Below, in pieces: positions 42,578 to 51,021 of a stretch of DNA of 64,000 nucleotides (the first letter of the stretch is position 1; each line of letters starts with the position of its first letter). The stretch spans positions 558,001-622,000 of the forward strand of contig NZ_CP009428.1 of NCBI RefSeq assembly GCF_000758725.1, given 5' to 3'. The notes beneath the pieces are model-generated. The model was given only the letters and a program-made list of their open reading frames with translations. It was not told the origin of the DNA and ran no database searches. The translations under genes and the position numbers were made by a program. Source of the stretch: Paenibacillus odorifer (GTDB lineage: Bacteria > Bacillota > Bacilli > Paenibacillales > Paenibacillaceae).

Positions 42578-44611
42578 ATGAGTACTGTAAAAAGAAAAAA
42601 GCTGCTGACGGGACCCATACTCCTAAGCGCTGTAAAGGATAGCTTTATTAAGCTTAACCCGGTGACGTTAATCAAAAATCCGGTCATGTTCGTAGTCGAA
42701 ATCGGCACGATTATTGTATTGCTTATGGTACTGGCCCCCGGATATTTTAATGCAGAGAAATCGGTAGGCTTCAATATCACGGTGTTGTTCATTCTGTTAT
42801 TCACAGTGCTGTTTGCCAACTTCGCTGAAGCGCTGGCTGAAGGCCGCGGGAAGGCCCAGGCGGATTCGCTTAAGAAAACGAAACAGGATATCACAGCTAA
42901 TAAGCTCGTTGGAGGGTCTGTGAAGACCGTTTCTTCCTCCGAGCTGCGGAAAGGAGATATCGTGATCGTCAGTCAGGGAGAACTTATCCCTGGCGATGGT
43001 GAAGTGATTGAAGGGCTGGCCTCCGTAGATGAATCGGCAATTACAGGTGAATCTGCACCTGTTATTAAGGAAGCCGGCGGAGATTTCGGCTCAGTCACAG
43101 GCGGCACCCGGGTAGTTAGTGATGAGATTAAAGTCAAAATTACCAGTGAACCCGGTGAGTCATTCTTGGATCGGATGATCTCCCTCGTTGAAGGGGCGAA
43201 ACGTCAGAAGACACCCAATGAAATTGCACTAAATACACTCTTGATCAGTCTGACGTTGATTTTCCTGATTGTAGTAGTGACCTTGCGGCCAATTGCGACT
43301 TATCTGGGCGTTGATCTAGATATTCCTGTTATGATCGCCTTGCTGGTCTGTCTGATCCCGACCACAATCGGGGGACTGCTCTCCGCTATCGGGATAGCAG
43401 GGATGGACCGCGTCACACAGTTTAATGTCCTTGCTATGTCAGGGAAGGCCGTTGAAGCTGCCGGCGACATTAATACAATGATTCTAGATAAGACCGGTAC
43501 GATTACTTTCGGAAACCGGATGGCGAGTGATTTTGTGCCAGTTGGAGATGAAACGGAAGCTGAGCTTACGGCTTGGGCAGCTATTAGTTCGCTAAAGGAT
43601 GAGACTCCGGAAGGACGTTCTGTTATTGAGCTGGCTAAGAAGCTGGAACGCAGCTATGACAGCAAACTTGCTGAAGGCGGAGAGCTCGTAGAGTTTAAGG
43701 CTGAGACCCGGATGAGTGGTATAGATCTGCGGGATGGACGATCTGTTCGTAAAGGGGCAGTCGATTCCGTGAAGAAATGGGTACAGTCGAAGGGCGGAGT
43801 CATTCCCGCGAACCTCGACAGTAATTCCGATGCTATCGCTCGGATGGGGGGGACCCCGCTTGCTGTTGCGGTAGACAACCGGATTTATGGACTTATTTAC
43901 TTAAAGGATACAGTTAAGCCAGGCATGAAAGAGCGGTTCGATGAGCTGCGAAAAATGGGAATCAAGACTATCATGTGTACAGGGGACAATCCGCTGACCG
44001 CAGCTACTATTGCCCGTGAAGCAGGGGTAGATGATTTTATTGCAGAGAGTACACCTGAGGATAAAATAGCGGTTATCCGCCGCGAGCAGAACGAAGGCAA
44101 GCTGGTGGCAATGACTGGTGATGGAACGAATGACGCACCTGCCCTTGCCCAAGCTGATGTGGGCTTAGCGATGAACAGTGGGACTACAGCCGCTAAGGAA
44201 GCAGCAAACATGGTTGATCTGGACTCCGATCCCTCGAAGATCATTGAGGTTGTAGCTATTGGTAAACAACTACTGATGACGCGGGGCGCGTTGACAACGT
44301 TCAGTATTGCGAATGATATCGCTAAATACTTCGCGATTATTCCGGCAATGTTCATGCTAGCTATTCCTGAAATGGAAGCCCTGAATGTCATGGGATTGGG
44401 TTCACCTAGCTCGGCAATTATATCTGCATTAATATTTAATGCAATTATTATTCCGCTGCTGATCCCATTGGCGATGAAAGGTGTCTCATATAAAGCGATG
44501 AGTTCTACGAAGCTGCTGGGACGTAATATTTTTATCTATGGTTTAGGTGGAGTAGTCGTTCCTTTTGCGGGCATCAAACTTATTGATTTGCTCGTAAGTG
44601 TATGGATATAA
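42578..44611 (+). CDS. kdpB: KdpB, P-type ATPase subunit
   Basis: A 677-residue P-type ATPase. Motifs seen are the actuator TGES (AITGESAPV), the phosphorylation site [21 protein letters not shown] and the hinge [12 protein letters not shown]. Its [13 protein letters not shown] segment is typical of KdpB. It hydrolyses ATP to drive K+ movement through KdpA. It follows kdpA by 16 bases. Confidence 0.97.
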   Translation: MSTVKRKKLLTGPILLSAVKDSFIKLNPVTLIKNPVMFVVEIGTIIVLLMVLAPGYFNAEKSVGFNITVLFILLFTVLFANFAEALAEGRGKAQADSLKKTKQDITANKLVGGSVKTVSSSELRKGDIVIVSQGELIPGDGEVIEGLASVDESAITGESAPVIKEAGGDFGSVTGGTRVVSDEIKVKITSEPGESFLDRMISLVEGAKRQKTPNEIALNTLLISLTLIFLIVVVTLRPIATYLGVDLDIPVMIALLVCLIPTTIGGLLSAIGIAGMDRVTQFNVLAMSGKAVEAAGDINTMILDKTGTITFGNRMASDFVPVGDETEAELTAWAAISSLKDETPEGRSVIELAKKLERSYDSKLAEGGELVEFKAETRMSGIDLRDGRSVRKGAVDSVKKWVQSKGGVIPANLDSNSDAIARMGGTPLAVAVDNRIYGLIYLKDTVKPGMKERFDELRKMGIKTIMCTGDNPLTAATIAREAGVDDFIAESTPEDKIAVIRREQNEGKLVAMTGDGTNDAPALAQADVGLAMNSGTTAAKEAANMVDLDSDPSKIIEVVAIGKQLLMTRGALTTFSIANDIAKYFAIIPAMFMLAIPEMEALNVMGLGSPSSAIISALIFNAIIIPLLIPLAMKGVSYKAMSSTKLLGRNIFIYGLGGVVVPFAGIKLIDLLVSVWI

Positions 44612-44648
44612 CAACGGATTAACTAATCATTGAAAGGGTGAGAGCATC

Positions 44649-45275
44649 GTGAATAACAGAAAATCGATTGCGGACGCTGAAGAACACTTGTCACCATCGA
44701 AGGGTGCTAATTTCTTTATCATATTACGGCTATGTCTAGTGTTTGTTGTTCTCTGCGGAGTGATTTATCCTCTGACTACTACAGCGATTGCTCAAGTTCT
44801 GATGCCATCGCAAGCGAACGGCAGTCAGCTGAAGAATGACGCTGGAGTAGTAGTGGGTTCAGAACTCATCGGGCAGAGCTTTACGGACCCGGCATTATTC
44901 CATGGACGTGTATCCAGCATTGATTATAAAGCGGAAGCTTCAGGCTCCAACAACTATGGCCCATCCAACCCCGATATGCTGCAGCGGACGAAGGATTCCA
45001 TCACACAGTGGCAGCTGGATAATCCGGATGTGCCTGTAAACAAGCTGCCGGTTGATTTAGTAACCAACTCAGGTTCAGGTCTTGATCCGCATATCACTCC
45101 TGCATCGGCAATTGTGCAGATTCCCCGGATCAGTAATTTGACCGGGATTCCAGCCACGCAGCTGGAAGAGCTAGTGAATAAGCAGACCGAAGGTCGTGAT
45201 CTAGGGCTGTTTGGTGAAGAACGGGTAAATGTTCTGAAGCTGAATATGGAGCTCCAGAAATTAACGAACAAATAA
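44649..45275 (+). CDS. kdpC: KdpC, accessory subunit of the K+ pump
   Basis: A 208-residue protein with one N-terminal helix ([20 protein letters not shown]) and a soluble outer domain with [30 protein letters not shown] and [14 protein letters not shown], all KdpC hallmarks. Start GTG follows GAAAGGGTGAG. A strong hairpin after the gene may limit transcription into the next one. Confidence 0.95.
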   Translation: MNNRKSIADAEEHLSPSKGANFFIILRLCLVFVVLCGVIYPLTTTAIAQVLMPSQANGSQLKNDAGVVVGSELIGQSFTDPALFHGRVSSIDYKAEASGSNNYGPSNPDMLQRTKDSITQWQLDNPDVPVNKLPVDLVTNSGSGLDPHITPASAIVQIPRISNLTGIPATQLEELVNKQTEGRDLGLFGEERVNVLKLNMELQKLTNK

Positions 45276-45284
45276 ATATAGCTA

Positions 45285-45330
45285 ATATCCCTGCCCGATT
45301 GTTCAAACTGGGTCAGGGATATCTTGCTTT
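45285..45330 (+). terminator. hairpin between kdpC and the KdpD-like gene
   Basis: ATATCCCTG pairs with CAGGGATAT with extra CC/GG pairing inside, followed by CTTGCTTTT. It is probably a partial terminator or an mRNA-end stabiliser within the operon. Confidence 0.65.
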
Positions 45331-45378
45331 TGGCATAGAAGAGTGAATGGATGAACGGGTTATTAAGGAGTGGTCTTG

Positions 45379-47703
45379 ATGGGAACATATCGGAGGAAGA
45401 CGCCGGAGGAACTGCTGCTCTCTATCTATGAGCTGCATCGTGGACGCCTGAAGATCTATATAGGTCCGGTCAGTGGATCAGGCAAGACCTATCAGATGCT
45501 GCGTGAGGGGCAGGCGCTGAAAGCACAGGGCATCGATGTTGTAATCTGTGCGGTTTCAACCAACCAGAGTCCAGAAACAAGGGATCAGCTGGGTGACTTG
45601 GAACGGATTCCAAGTATTCATTGGTTTCAGAAGGAGATCGAGAAGAAGGATCTGGACGTGGAGGCCATTGTGGCGCGTAATCCAGAGGTTGTACTGACCG
45701 ATGGATTGGCTCATCATAATCGCGAGGGTGCGGAGAGATCAACTAGGCTGGAGGATATCAAATATTTATTGGGTTGTGGAATTAGTGTCATCACAACTGT
45801 AAACGTATACGAGCTGGAGGGCGCAGCAGATCTAGCGCGAAAGTGGACGGGGATTGAGGTGGAGTATTCCTTGCCTGCGGAAGTGCTCACCCTTGCAGAT
45901 GATATCGTTCTAATTGATGTGACTCCGGAAAAGATACTTCAACGTTTGTCCGAAGGACATTTGGGCAAGAAGCAGCGGACATCGCTTTTTAACAAAGGGA
46001 ATCTAAGCAAGCTGCGGGAGCTGGCGCTGAGAATGGTAGCGGAGGATGTTAATGGTTCGCTGGAGAAGCATCGGGAGGAGCAAGGGTTGCTGGGAGCTTC
46101 GGGGATTGCCGAAAAAGTGTTGGTGTCCGCACAGTATTATTGGAATGGCTCGATTCATATCCGCCGTGGACAGCAAATCGCTAAACGGTTAAACGGAGAT
46201 CTGGCGGTGGTATCCTTCTGGAAGCAGGGCCTGACGCCCTCTAAGGAAGCAGCAACCTTCAAGCGATCCCTATGGAAGCTGACTGAGAAGATTGGGGCCT
46301 CGATGGAGGAGATTTCTTTTCGCTCGAAGAGGGAGATTCCAGGACTACTAGTGAAATACGCCATCCAGCATAATATTACCCGTATCGTTATGGGACACTC
46401 CAAGCAAACGGCGTGGCAGGAGCTGTGGAAGGGTTCGATTGCTAACTCATTGTTAAAGCAAATCCGCGGAGTAGATGTGTTTTTCGTGGCTGATCGTGCT
46501 GAGCGTGAGGGAGAACGCGTTCTTCCTACCCGGCAGAGCCGAAATGAGCGGAAAGCCGATGCCTATCACAGATTAAGCAGTCAGGAAGTAAAGGATAAAA
46601 TCGATGCCATTCGTGGGGGCACATTTAAAGTGTACATTGGTGCTGCTCCCGGAGTGGGCAAGACTTATAAGATGCTGCGAGAAGGAAATGATCTCTTAAA
46701 GAGAGGGATCGATGTTGTTATTGGATTACTAGAAACGCATGGACGTAAAGAAACCCTTGAACAGATCGGTGAGCTGGAGATCCTTCCGCGACTGAGTATT
46801 GACTATCGGGGGACTGTCCTTGAGGAAATGGATACGGCAGCTATCATTAAGCGTAATCCGGAGGTCGTACTGGTAGATGAACTGGCACATACCAATATGC
46901 CGGGCAGCAAACATAAGAAGCGGTATATGGATGTTATGGAGTTATTGGATGCAGGGATCTCTGTAATCTCCACAGTGAATGTTCAGCACTTAGAAAGCTT
47001 GAATGATGCTGTAGAACAAATTACCGGAGTTAGAGTTAGAGAGACTTTCCCAGACAGCATTCTGCAACGGGCCGACGAGGTTGAACTTATCGATGTATCT
47101 CCTAAAACACTGCAAGAGCGGATGAAGGATGGGAAAATATATGCGATGACCAAAGTGGATCAGGCGCTGGGGGCTTTTTTCAAAATCGGCAATCTAATCG
47201 CCCTCCGTGAACTGGCGCTGCGGGAAATTGCTGATGATGTGGATGAACGTCTGGAGGCCTGGGAACGTGTCGGGTCGCTGCGGGGACCTTGGCGGCGGCA
47301 GGAAGTGATCTATGTGTGCATCACCTTAGGAGATCATGCGGAACGTCTGATTCGGCGAGGTTTTCGGATTGCCTATCGTCTAAAAGCTTGCTGGTATGTT
47401 ACGTACGTACAGGAATATAAGCAGAGCGGGCCTTCTTACGATAAACGAATTAATGATTTGAAAGAATTGACGGAACGACTGGGTGGAACGTTTAAGATGA
47501 TTCCTAACGTGCTCCCGGCACGAGTGTCTTCCTTGCTGCTTGAAAGGTCTCAAGCCTTACAGAGCACACAGATTATTATCGGTCAATCTCAACGCTCCTG
47601 GGTACGTAAATGGCTGCGTGGGGATGTCACTAAGCAGATTCTGCGTTCGGCCAGAAATGTAGATGTACTGGTCGTGGCAAATCTTATGCGTGAGGAACCT
47701 TAA
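45379..47703 (+). CDS. tandem double KdpD sensor-domain protein without a kinase
   Basis: A 774-residue soluble protein built from two complete KdpD N-terminal modules. Module 1 has Walker A GPVSGSGKT (29-37), a degenerate second motif TDGLAHHN (107-114) and a universal-stress-protein domain (about 245-372). Module 2 has GAAPGVGKT (421-429), canonical DELAHTN (500-506) and a second stress domain (about 643-768). Neither the four-helix membrane domain nor the histidine kinase of KdpD is present, and no KdpE is nearby. Stand-alone KdpD N-domains occur near kdp genes; a tandem pair is unusual. In Staphylococcus, c-di-AMP binds the KdpD stress domain. ATG 45379 follows AAGGAG. Confidence 0.9.
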   Translation: MGTYRRKTPEELLLSIYELHRGRLKIYIGPVSGSGKTYQMLREGQALKAQGIDVVICAVSTNQSPETRDQLGDLERIPSIHWFQKEIEKKDLDVEAIVARNPEVVLTDGLAHHNREGAERSTRLEDIKYLLGCGISVITTVNVYELEGAADLARKWTGIEVEYSLPAEVLTLADDIVLIDVTPEKILQRLSEGHLGKKQRTSLFNKGNLSKLRELALRMVAEDVNGSLEKHREEQGLLGASGIAEKVLVSAQYYWNGSIHIRRGQQIAKRLNGDLAVVSFWKQGLTPSKEAATFKRSLWKLTEKIGASMEEISFRSKREIPGLLVKYAIQHNITRIVMGHSKQTAWQELWKGSIANSLLKQIRGVDVFFVADRAEREGERVLPTRQSRNERKADAYHRLSSQEVKDKIDAIRGGTFKVYIGAAPGVGKTYKMLREGNDLLKRGIDVVIGLLETHGRKETLEQIGELEILPRLSIDYRGTVLEEMDTAAIIKRNPEVVLVDELAHTNMPGSKHKKRYMDVMELLDAGISVISTVNVQHLESLNDAVEQITGVRVRETFPDSILQRADEVELIDVSPKTLQERMKDGKIYAMTKVDQALGAFFKIGNLIALRELALREIADDVDERLEAWERVGSLRGPWRRQEVIYVCITLGDHAERLIRRGFRIAYRLKACWYVTYVQEYKQSGPSYDKRINDLKELTERLGGTFKMIPNVLPARVSSLLLERSQALQSTQIIIGQSQRSWVRKWLRGDVTKQILRSARNVDVLVVANLMREEP

Positions 47704-47716
47704 GCTTTAGAACAAT

Positions 47717-47764
47717 GAAAAAAGGGGATTCCTAGCCAAGTGGCTGTTGGAATACCCTTTTTTG
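47717..47764. terminator. terminator between the KdpD-like and glutaredoxin genes
   Basis: GGGGATTCCTAGCC-like arm pairs with GGCTGTTGGAATACCC, flanked by A and T runs; serves both converging genes. Confidence 0.85.
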
Positions 47765-47803
47765 GTATGCATATATCAAGTGCTAAATAATTAACCGGAT
47801 GAA

Positions 47804-48043
47804 TTACTGGGCCGCTTCGATGAGTGCTTTCAGCTCGGGAAGATTGAATCCTTTGGTGGCATGATCCCCTGCTACAGTAACAGGAACACCCATGAAACCA
47901 AGCTTTTCGACTTCCTCTTGATAGACTGTGCTAGTCATAACATCTCTTACTTCAAAAGGGATACCTTGCTCCGTAAGATATTGTTTGACCAGATTACAAT
48001 CGCTGCAGCCTGCTGTTGAATAAACAATCACTTGCTGGCTCAT
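47804..48043 (-). CDS. glutaredoxin-like protein (CSDC active site)
   Basis: A 79-residue thioredoxin-fold protein: VIVYSTAGCSDCNLVKQYL with Cys-Ser-Asp-Cys, then the cis-Pro motif GVPVTV. It overlaps the start of ytxJ by 4 bases. In bacteria that use bacillithiol, such proteins reduce mixed disulfides; the ytxJ neighbour supports that setting. Confidence 0.85.
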   Translation of the reverse strand: MSQQVIVYSTAGCSDCNLVKQYLTEQGIPFEVRDVMTSTVYQEEVEKLGFMGVPVTVAGDHATKGFNLPELKALIEAAQ

Positions 48044-48366
48044 TGGTTCACAGCCTCTTTGATAGCATCTCTTGTGATCTTCCAGTGGGAAGTGTTCCAG
48101 CGAACCTCATTATCCTCAAGCAGGAAGAGCTGTGGAGATTCATGCTTAATCCCGAAATCCTCGGCAATTTGATTGGAAACTGGACGATCCTCGATGACTA
48201 GAACTACTGCTGCTGCAGTATCCGCATCCTTTAGATAAGCCTGGAATTCTTCATTAGCTTTGGCGCTAATCGGGCAGGTAGTGCTGTGTTTGAACAGCAG
48301 TTTTTTGCCAGGTTTAGCCACATACTGCTTAAGATCTTCCAATGTATGAAGTTGTTGAATAGACAT
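48040..48366 (-). CDS. ytxJ: bacilliredoxin-like protein YtxJ
   Basis: A 108-residue thioredoxin-fold protein with a single active-site Cys in FKHSTTCPISAKANEEF and the cis-Pro segment ESPQLFLL. This matches YtxJ, placed in bacillithiol-dependent redox by genome association. ATG 48366 is chosen because GGAGGGTG precedes it. Confidence 0.88.
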   Translation of the reverse strand: MSIQQLHTLEDLKQYVAKPGKKLLFKHSTTCPISAKANEEFQAYLKDADTAAAVVLVIEDRPVSNQIAEDFGIKHESPQLFLLEDNEVRWNTSHWKITRDAIKEAVNQ

Positions 48367-48594
48367 AGATATCACCCTCCTGGGATCGTTATTTTACTAA
48401 CCATTGTGTTGTTAACAACCTGTAATCATGATTGTAACATATATTAAATTTAAAACAAAAAGGATTCTGGAGCAGCTAATCCAAGGATGACCAAACCCTC
48501 ATTTTAGCGCGTTGAAAAAAAGGGGACGGCATGCTAAGGTGAAAGCAAGACAACTTGCTTCAATAATCCTTACTAGGTAGGAGTGTTGATAAGA

Positions 48595-49317
48595 ATGAAC
48601 AGAGTCGCATGTGTGACTGGAGCTGATCGGGGTCTTGGATTGTCTCTTGTACACTCTCTTTTAGAGAAACAGTTCTCAGTATTTGCTGGACAATACATGA
48701 GAGACGCAGATGAATTGAAAGCGCTTCAAGAAGAGTATCCGGAACAGCTGGAACTTATTCCACTCGATATTGGTAGTAAGGATAGTGTAAAGCAGGCAGC
48801 AAGGGCTATCGCCAGCAGAACTGGGCATGTTGATATTCTTATTAATAATGCCGGAATTATTCATTCCGCAGATGATGCTACGATGCTGGTGGATATGGAT
48901 GATGAGGGCATGGCAGAGATTTATAATGTGAATACGCTAGGCGCGTTGAGAGTCAGCAATGCACTTATGGGCCTATTATTGCAAAGTAAGGATAAATTAA
49001 TTGTTAATATTTCTTCGGAAGCGGGCAGCATTGGCAGAAATAAGCGTATTAATATGTACGGCTACTGCATGTCTAAAGCGGCACTGAATATGCAGTCCTC
49101 CCTGATGCACAATCATCTAAAGACGCTTGGGGGTCAAGTGATGGTGTTTCACCCCGGCTGGATGAAGACTTATATGCATGGCGAAAAAAATGAGCAAGCG
49201 GATATTTCACCTGATGTGTCCGCAGATCAGATTATAAGTCAGGTTATGGAGTATAAAAAATATCTAGGGGATGAGCCGGCCTATCTTGATGTGGATGGCA
49301 ATACATGGCCTTGGTAG
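48595..49317 (+). CDS. short-chain dehydrogenase/reductase
   Basis: A classical SDR of about 240 residues: cofactor motif TGADRGLGLS, NNAG, catalytic Ser in INISSEAGS and YGYCMSK with the Tyr/Lys pair. The C-terminus YLDVDGNTWPW is shared with proteins related to carbonyl reductases of Bacillales. Substrate unknown. It starts behind AGGTAGGAG and is followed by a ThuA-like gene. Confidence 0.85.
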   Translation: MNRVACVTGADRGLGLSLVHSLLEKQFSVFAGQYMRDADELKALQEEYPEQLELIPLDIGSKDSVKQAARAIASRTGHVDILINNAGIIHSADDATMLVDMDDEGMAEIYNVNTLGALRVSNALMGLLLQSKDKLIVNISSEAGSIGRNKRINMYGYCMSKAALNMQSSLMHNHLKTLGGQVMVFHPGWMKTYMHGEKNEQADISPDVSADQIISQVMEYKKYLGDEPAYLDVDGNTWPW

Positions 49318-49366
49318 AGGGGTTTCCCGTAATCAAAAAAAGTACACGAAGAAAGGCGATGATAGG

Positions 49367-50002
49367 ATGTCTACACTAAAAGCACTGGCACTCGGAAGTT
49401 ATTCGGAGGTTAAATATCACCCATTTGCGGGAGTAGACCGGGAGATTGAGCAGATATTTGCCAATGATCTACAGGTAATCTCCTCGGAAGATTACGGGCT
49501 GCTTAATAAAGAAACATTATCTGACTACAAGCTGGTAATCTCCTATACCGAATTCTCCGATGATAAAATACCGGCGGAACAAAGCAGCGCATTGCTCTCC
49601 TATGTGGCTAATGGTGGCGGATTACTAGTGGTACATAACGGAATCTCCTTACAGCGTAATCAGGAGCTAGGCGCCATGCTGGGAGCTCATTTCACTCATC
49701 ATCCAGAATTCACTTCGCTCCAGATGTCCATACCGGCAGGGGAGCATCCCATTATGCAGGGAATCGAAGAATTTGTGATCGATGATGAGCCTTATTATTT
49801 TGAGCAGCATCCCTATTTCGAAACAACTGTGCTTATGGAATATCCTCATGATGGGGCAATGAGGCAGGCGGCTTGGTGCCATGAATTTGGTCTAGGCCGG
49901 GTTGTTTATTTAATGCCTGGTCATCATTTGCCGTCATTTTCCGTAGAGCCTTTTCGCCAGATGATTCGTAGAGGTGGACTTTGGGCGGCGGGATTATTGT
50001 AG
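49367..50002 (+). CDS. ThuA-like domain protein
   Basis: A 211-residue protein of the class I glutamine amidotransferase-like fold: SYVANGGGLLVVHNG, GAHFTHHPEF, GRVVYLMPGHH. ThuA proteins act in trehalose or related sugar use, but the biochemical role is often unclear. ATG 49367 follows GATAGG; an upstream in-frame start overlaps the SDR gene. Confidence 0.82.
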   Translation: MSTLKALALGSYSEVKYHPFAGVDREIEQIFANDLQVISSEDYGLLNKETLSDYKLVISYTEFSDDKIPAEQSSALLSYVANGGGLLVVHNGISLQRNQELGAMLGAHFTHHPEFTSLQMSIPAGEHPIMQGIEEFVIDDEPYYFEQHPYFETTVLMEYPHDGAMRQAAWCHEFGLGRVVYLMPGHHLPSFSVEPFRQMIRRGGLWAAGLL

Positions 50003-50041
50003 GATATAAGCGGATATACCTGTTGTAACATAAAACACGAG

Positions 50042-50075
50042 TCCAACTGCGGGTTAACTGCGGTTGGATTTTTTT
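50042..50075 (+). terminator. terminator after the ThuA-like gene
   Basis: TCCAAC pairs with GTTGGA, followed by seven T. Confidence 0.75.
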
Positions 50076-50076
50076 G

Positions 50077-50108
50077 TTGACTCTAACATTGGTGTCAGGG
50101 TTTATACT
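50077..50108 (+). promoter_or_regulatory. MerR-type promoter with long spacer and dyad operator
   Basis: TTGACT (50077-50082) and TATACT (50103-50108) are 20 bp apart (19 if TTATAC is used), longer than the normal 17. A 22-bp imperfect palindrome, ACTCTAACATT/GGTGTCAGGGT (50080-50101), fills the spacer. This is the classic arrangement for MerR-family activation by DNA twisting, here probably by the product of the gene it drives. Confidence 0.7.
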
Positions 50109-50146
50109 GGTGTAGAACAATTCTCATGAACCCCGGGGAGAATGCT

Positions 50147-50539
50147 ATGAAAATAGGTGAGCTTGCTAAACTGACGGGCGTAAGCGTCCGTTCACTTCGT
50201 TACTATGAGAGTCAGGGATTAATCTCGCCGATCCGTCAGGCCAATGGATATCGGGAGTACTCTTTACTTGCTGTAGAGACGGTAGAAACGATTAAACTAT
50301 ATTTGAACCTGGGTCTGTCGACAGAGCAGATCGCGGGCTTTCTACATTGTGTGTTGAAGAACAAAGAAGCCTTCTGCGCAGAAGTGATGCCACTATACCG
50401 CAGTAAACTGGAGGATATTGAACGTCAGCTTGTAGAGCTAAATCAGATCAAGAGGAATTTGGAAGAACGAATGGCATCTATCTTGCAGGAGCAGGATGAG
50501 AGCAAGTTGGGCGCGTGTACACTGGAGAACTTGGAATAG
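50147..50539 (+). CDS. MerR-family transcriptional regulator
   Basis: A 130-residue regulator with the MerR DNA-binding domain (MKIGELAKLTGVSVRSLRYY, ANGYREYS) and a dimerisation helix. The C-terminal part has Cys in FLHCVLKN, AFCAEV and GACTLEN, which could sense thiols or metals. A thioredoxin gene follows directly, favouring a redox signal. ATG 50147 follows GGGGAGAA. Confidence 0.88.
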   Translation: MKIGELAKLTGVSVRSLRYYESQGLISPIRQANGYREYSLLAVETVETIKLYLNLGLSTEQIAGFLHCVLKNKEAFCAEVMPLYRSKLEDIERQLVELNQIKRNLEERMASILQEQDESKLGACTLENLE

Positions 50540-50577
50540 GTACTGCTGGTGCTGGAAAATATGAGGAGGAATGGCAA

Positions 50578-50904
50578 ATGTCAATTATAAATGCCGATAG
50601 CGCGGATTGGGTGCGGGAAGAAATACGTGGTGGAGGAACCGTGCTGGTGGATTATGGTGCGCCATGGTGCCCCCCTTGTAAGGTGCTGTTGCCTCTTCTG
50701 GAAGATCTTCACCAGGAATATGGAGACGATGTTTCTATTGTAAAGGTGAATTGTGATGAACTTCCGGATCTTGCTGGGGAAGCTGGTGTTATGGGGATGC
50801 CTACTGTCATTGTATATAAAGAGGGACAGCCTATAGAAAAGCTGGTCGGTCTGCGTCCGAAAGCAGCCTACCAAGGCATACTGAACAAGGTTCTCCAAGC
50901 ATAA
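50578..50904 (+). CDS. thioredoxin-family protein
   Basis: A 108-residue thioredoxin with active site APWCPPCKVLLP, where the usual Gly-Pro between the cysteines is Pro-Pro, and cis-Pro in MGMPTVIVY. The WCPPC variant shifts redox potential compared with WCGPC. It follows the MerR gene with GAGGAGGAA before its start and is probably activated by it. Confidence 0.9.
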   Translation: MSIINADSADWVREEIRGGGTVLVDYGAPWCPPCKVLLPLLEDLHQEYGDDVSIVKVNCDELPDLAGEAGVMGMPTVIVYKEGQPIEKLVGLRPKAAYQGILNKVLQA

Positions 50905-50930
50905 GGCAATAAATATAAAGATGAAATTAG

Positions 50931-50965
50931 GGAGACTCCATATTGTGGGGTCTTCTTTTTGTGCA
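50931..50965 (+). terminator. terminator after the thioredoxin gene
   Basis: AGACTCC pairs with GGGGTCT across a 7-base loop, followed by TCTTTTTG. Confidence 0.7.
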
Positions 50966-51021
50966 TGAATTAACCATCTTCGGTAAAAAATACGAACACA
51001 GCTATAAAGGAGGTGATGAGG

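Noticed and set aside
45370..47703. Full-length KdpD histidine kinase.
   Set aside because: The four-helix membrane part, the phospho-acceptor His domain and the ATPase domain are all missing; the second half repeats the first.
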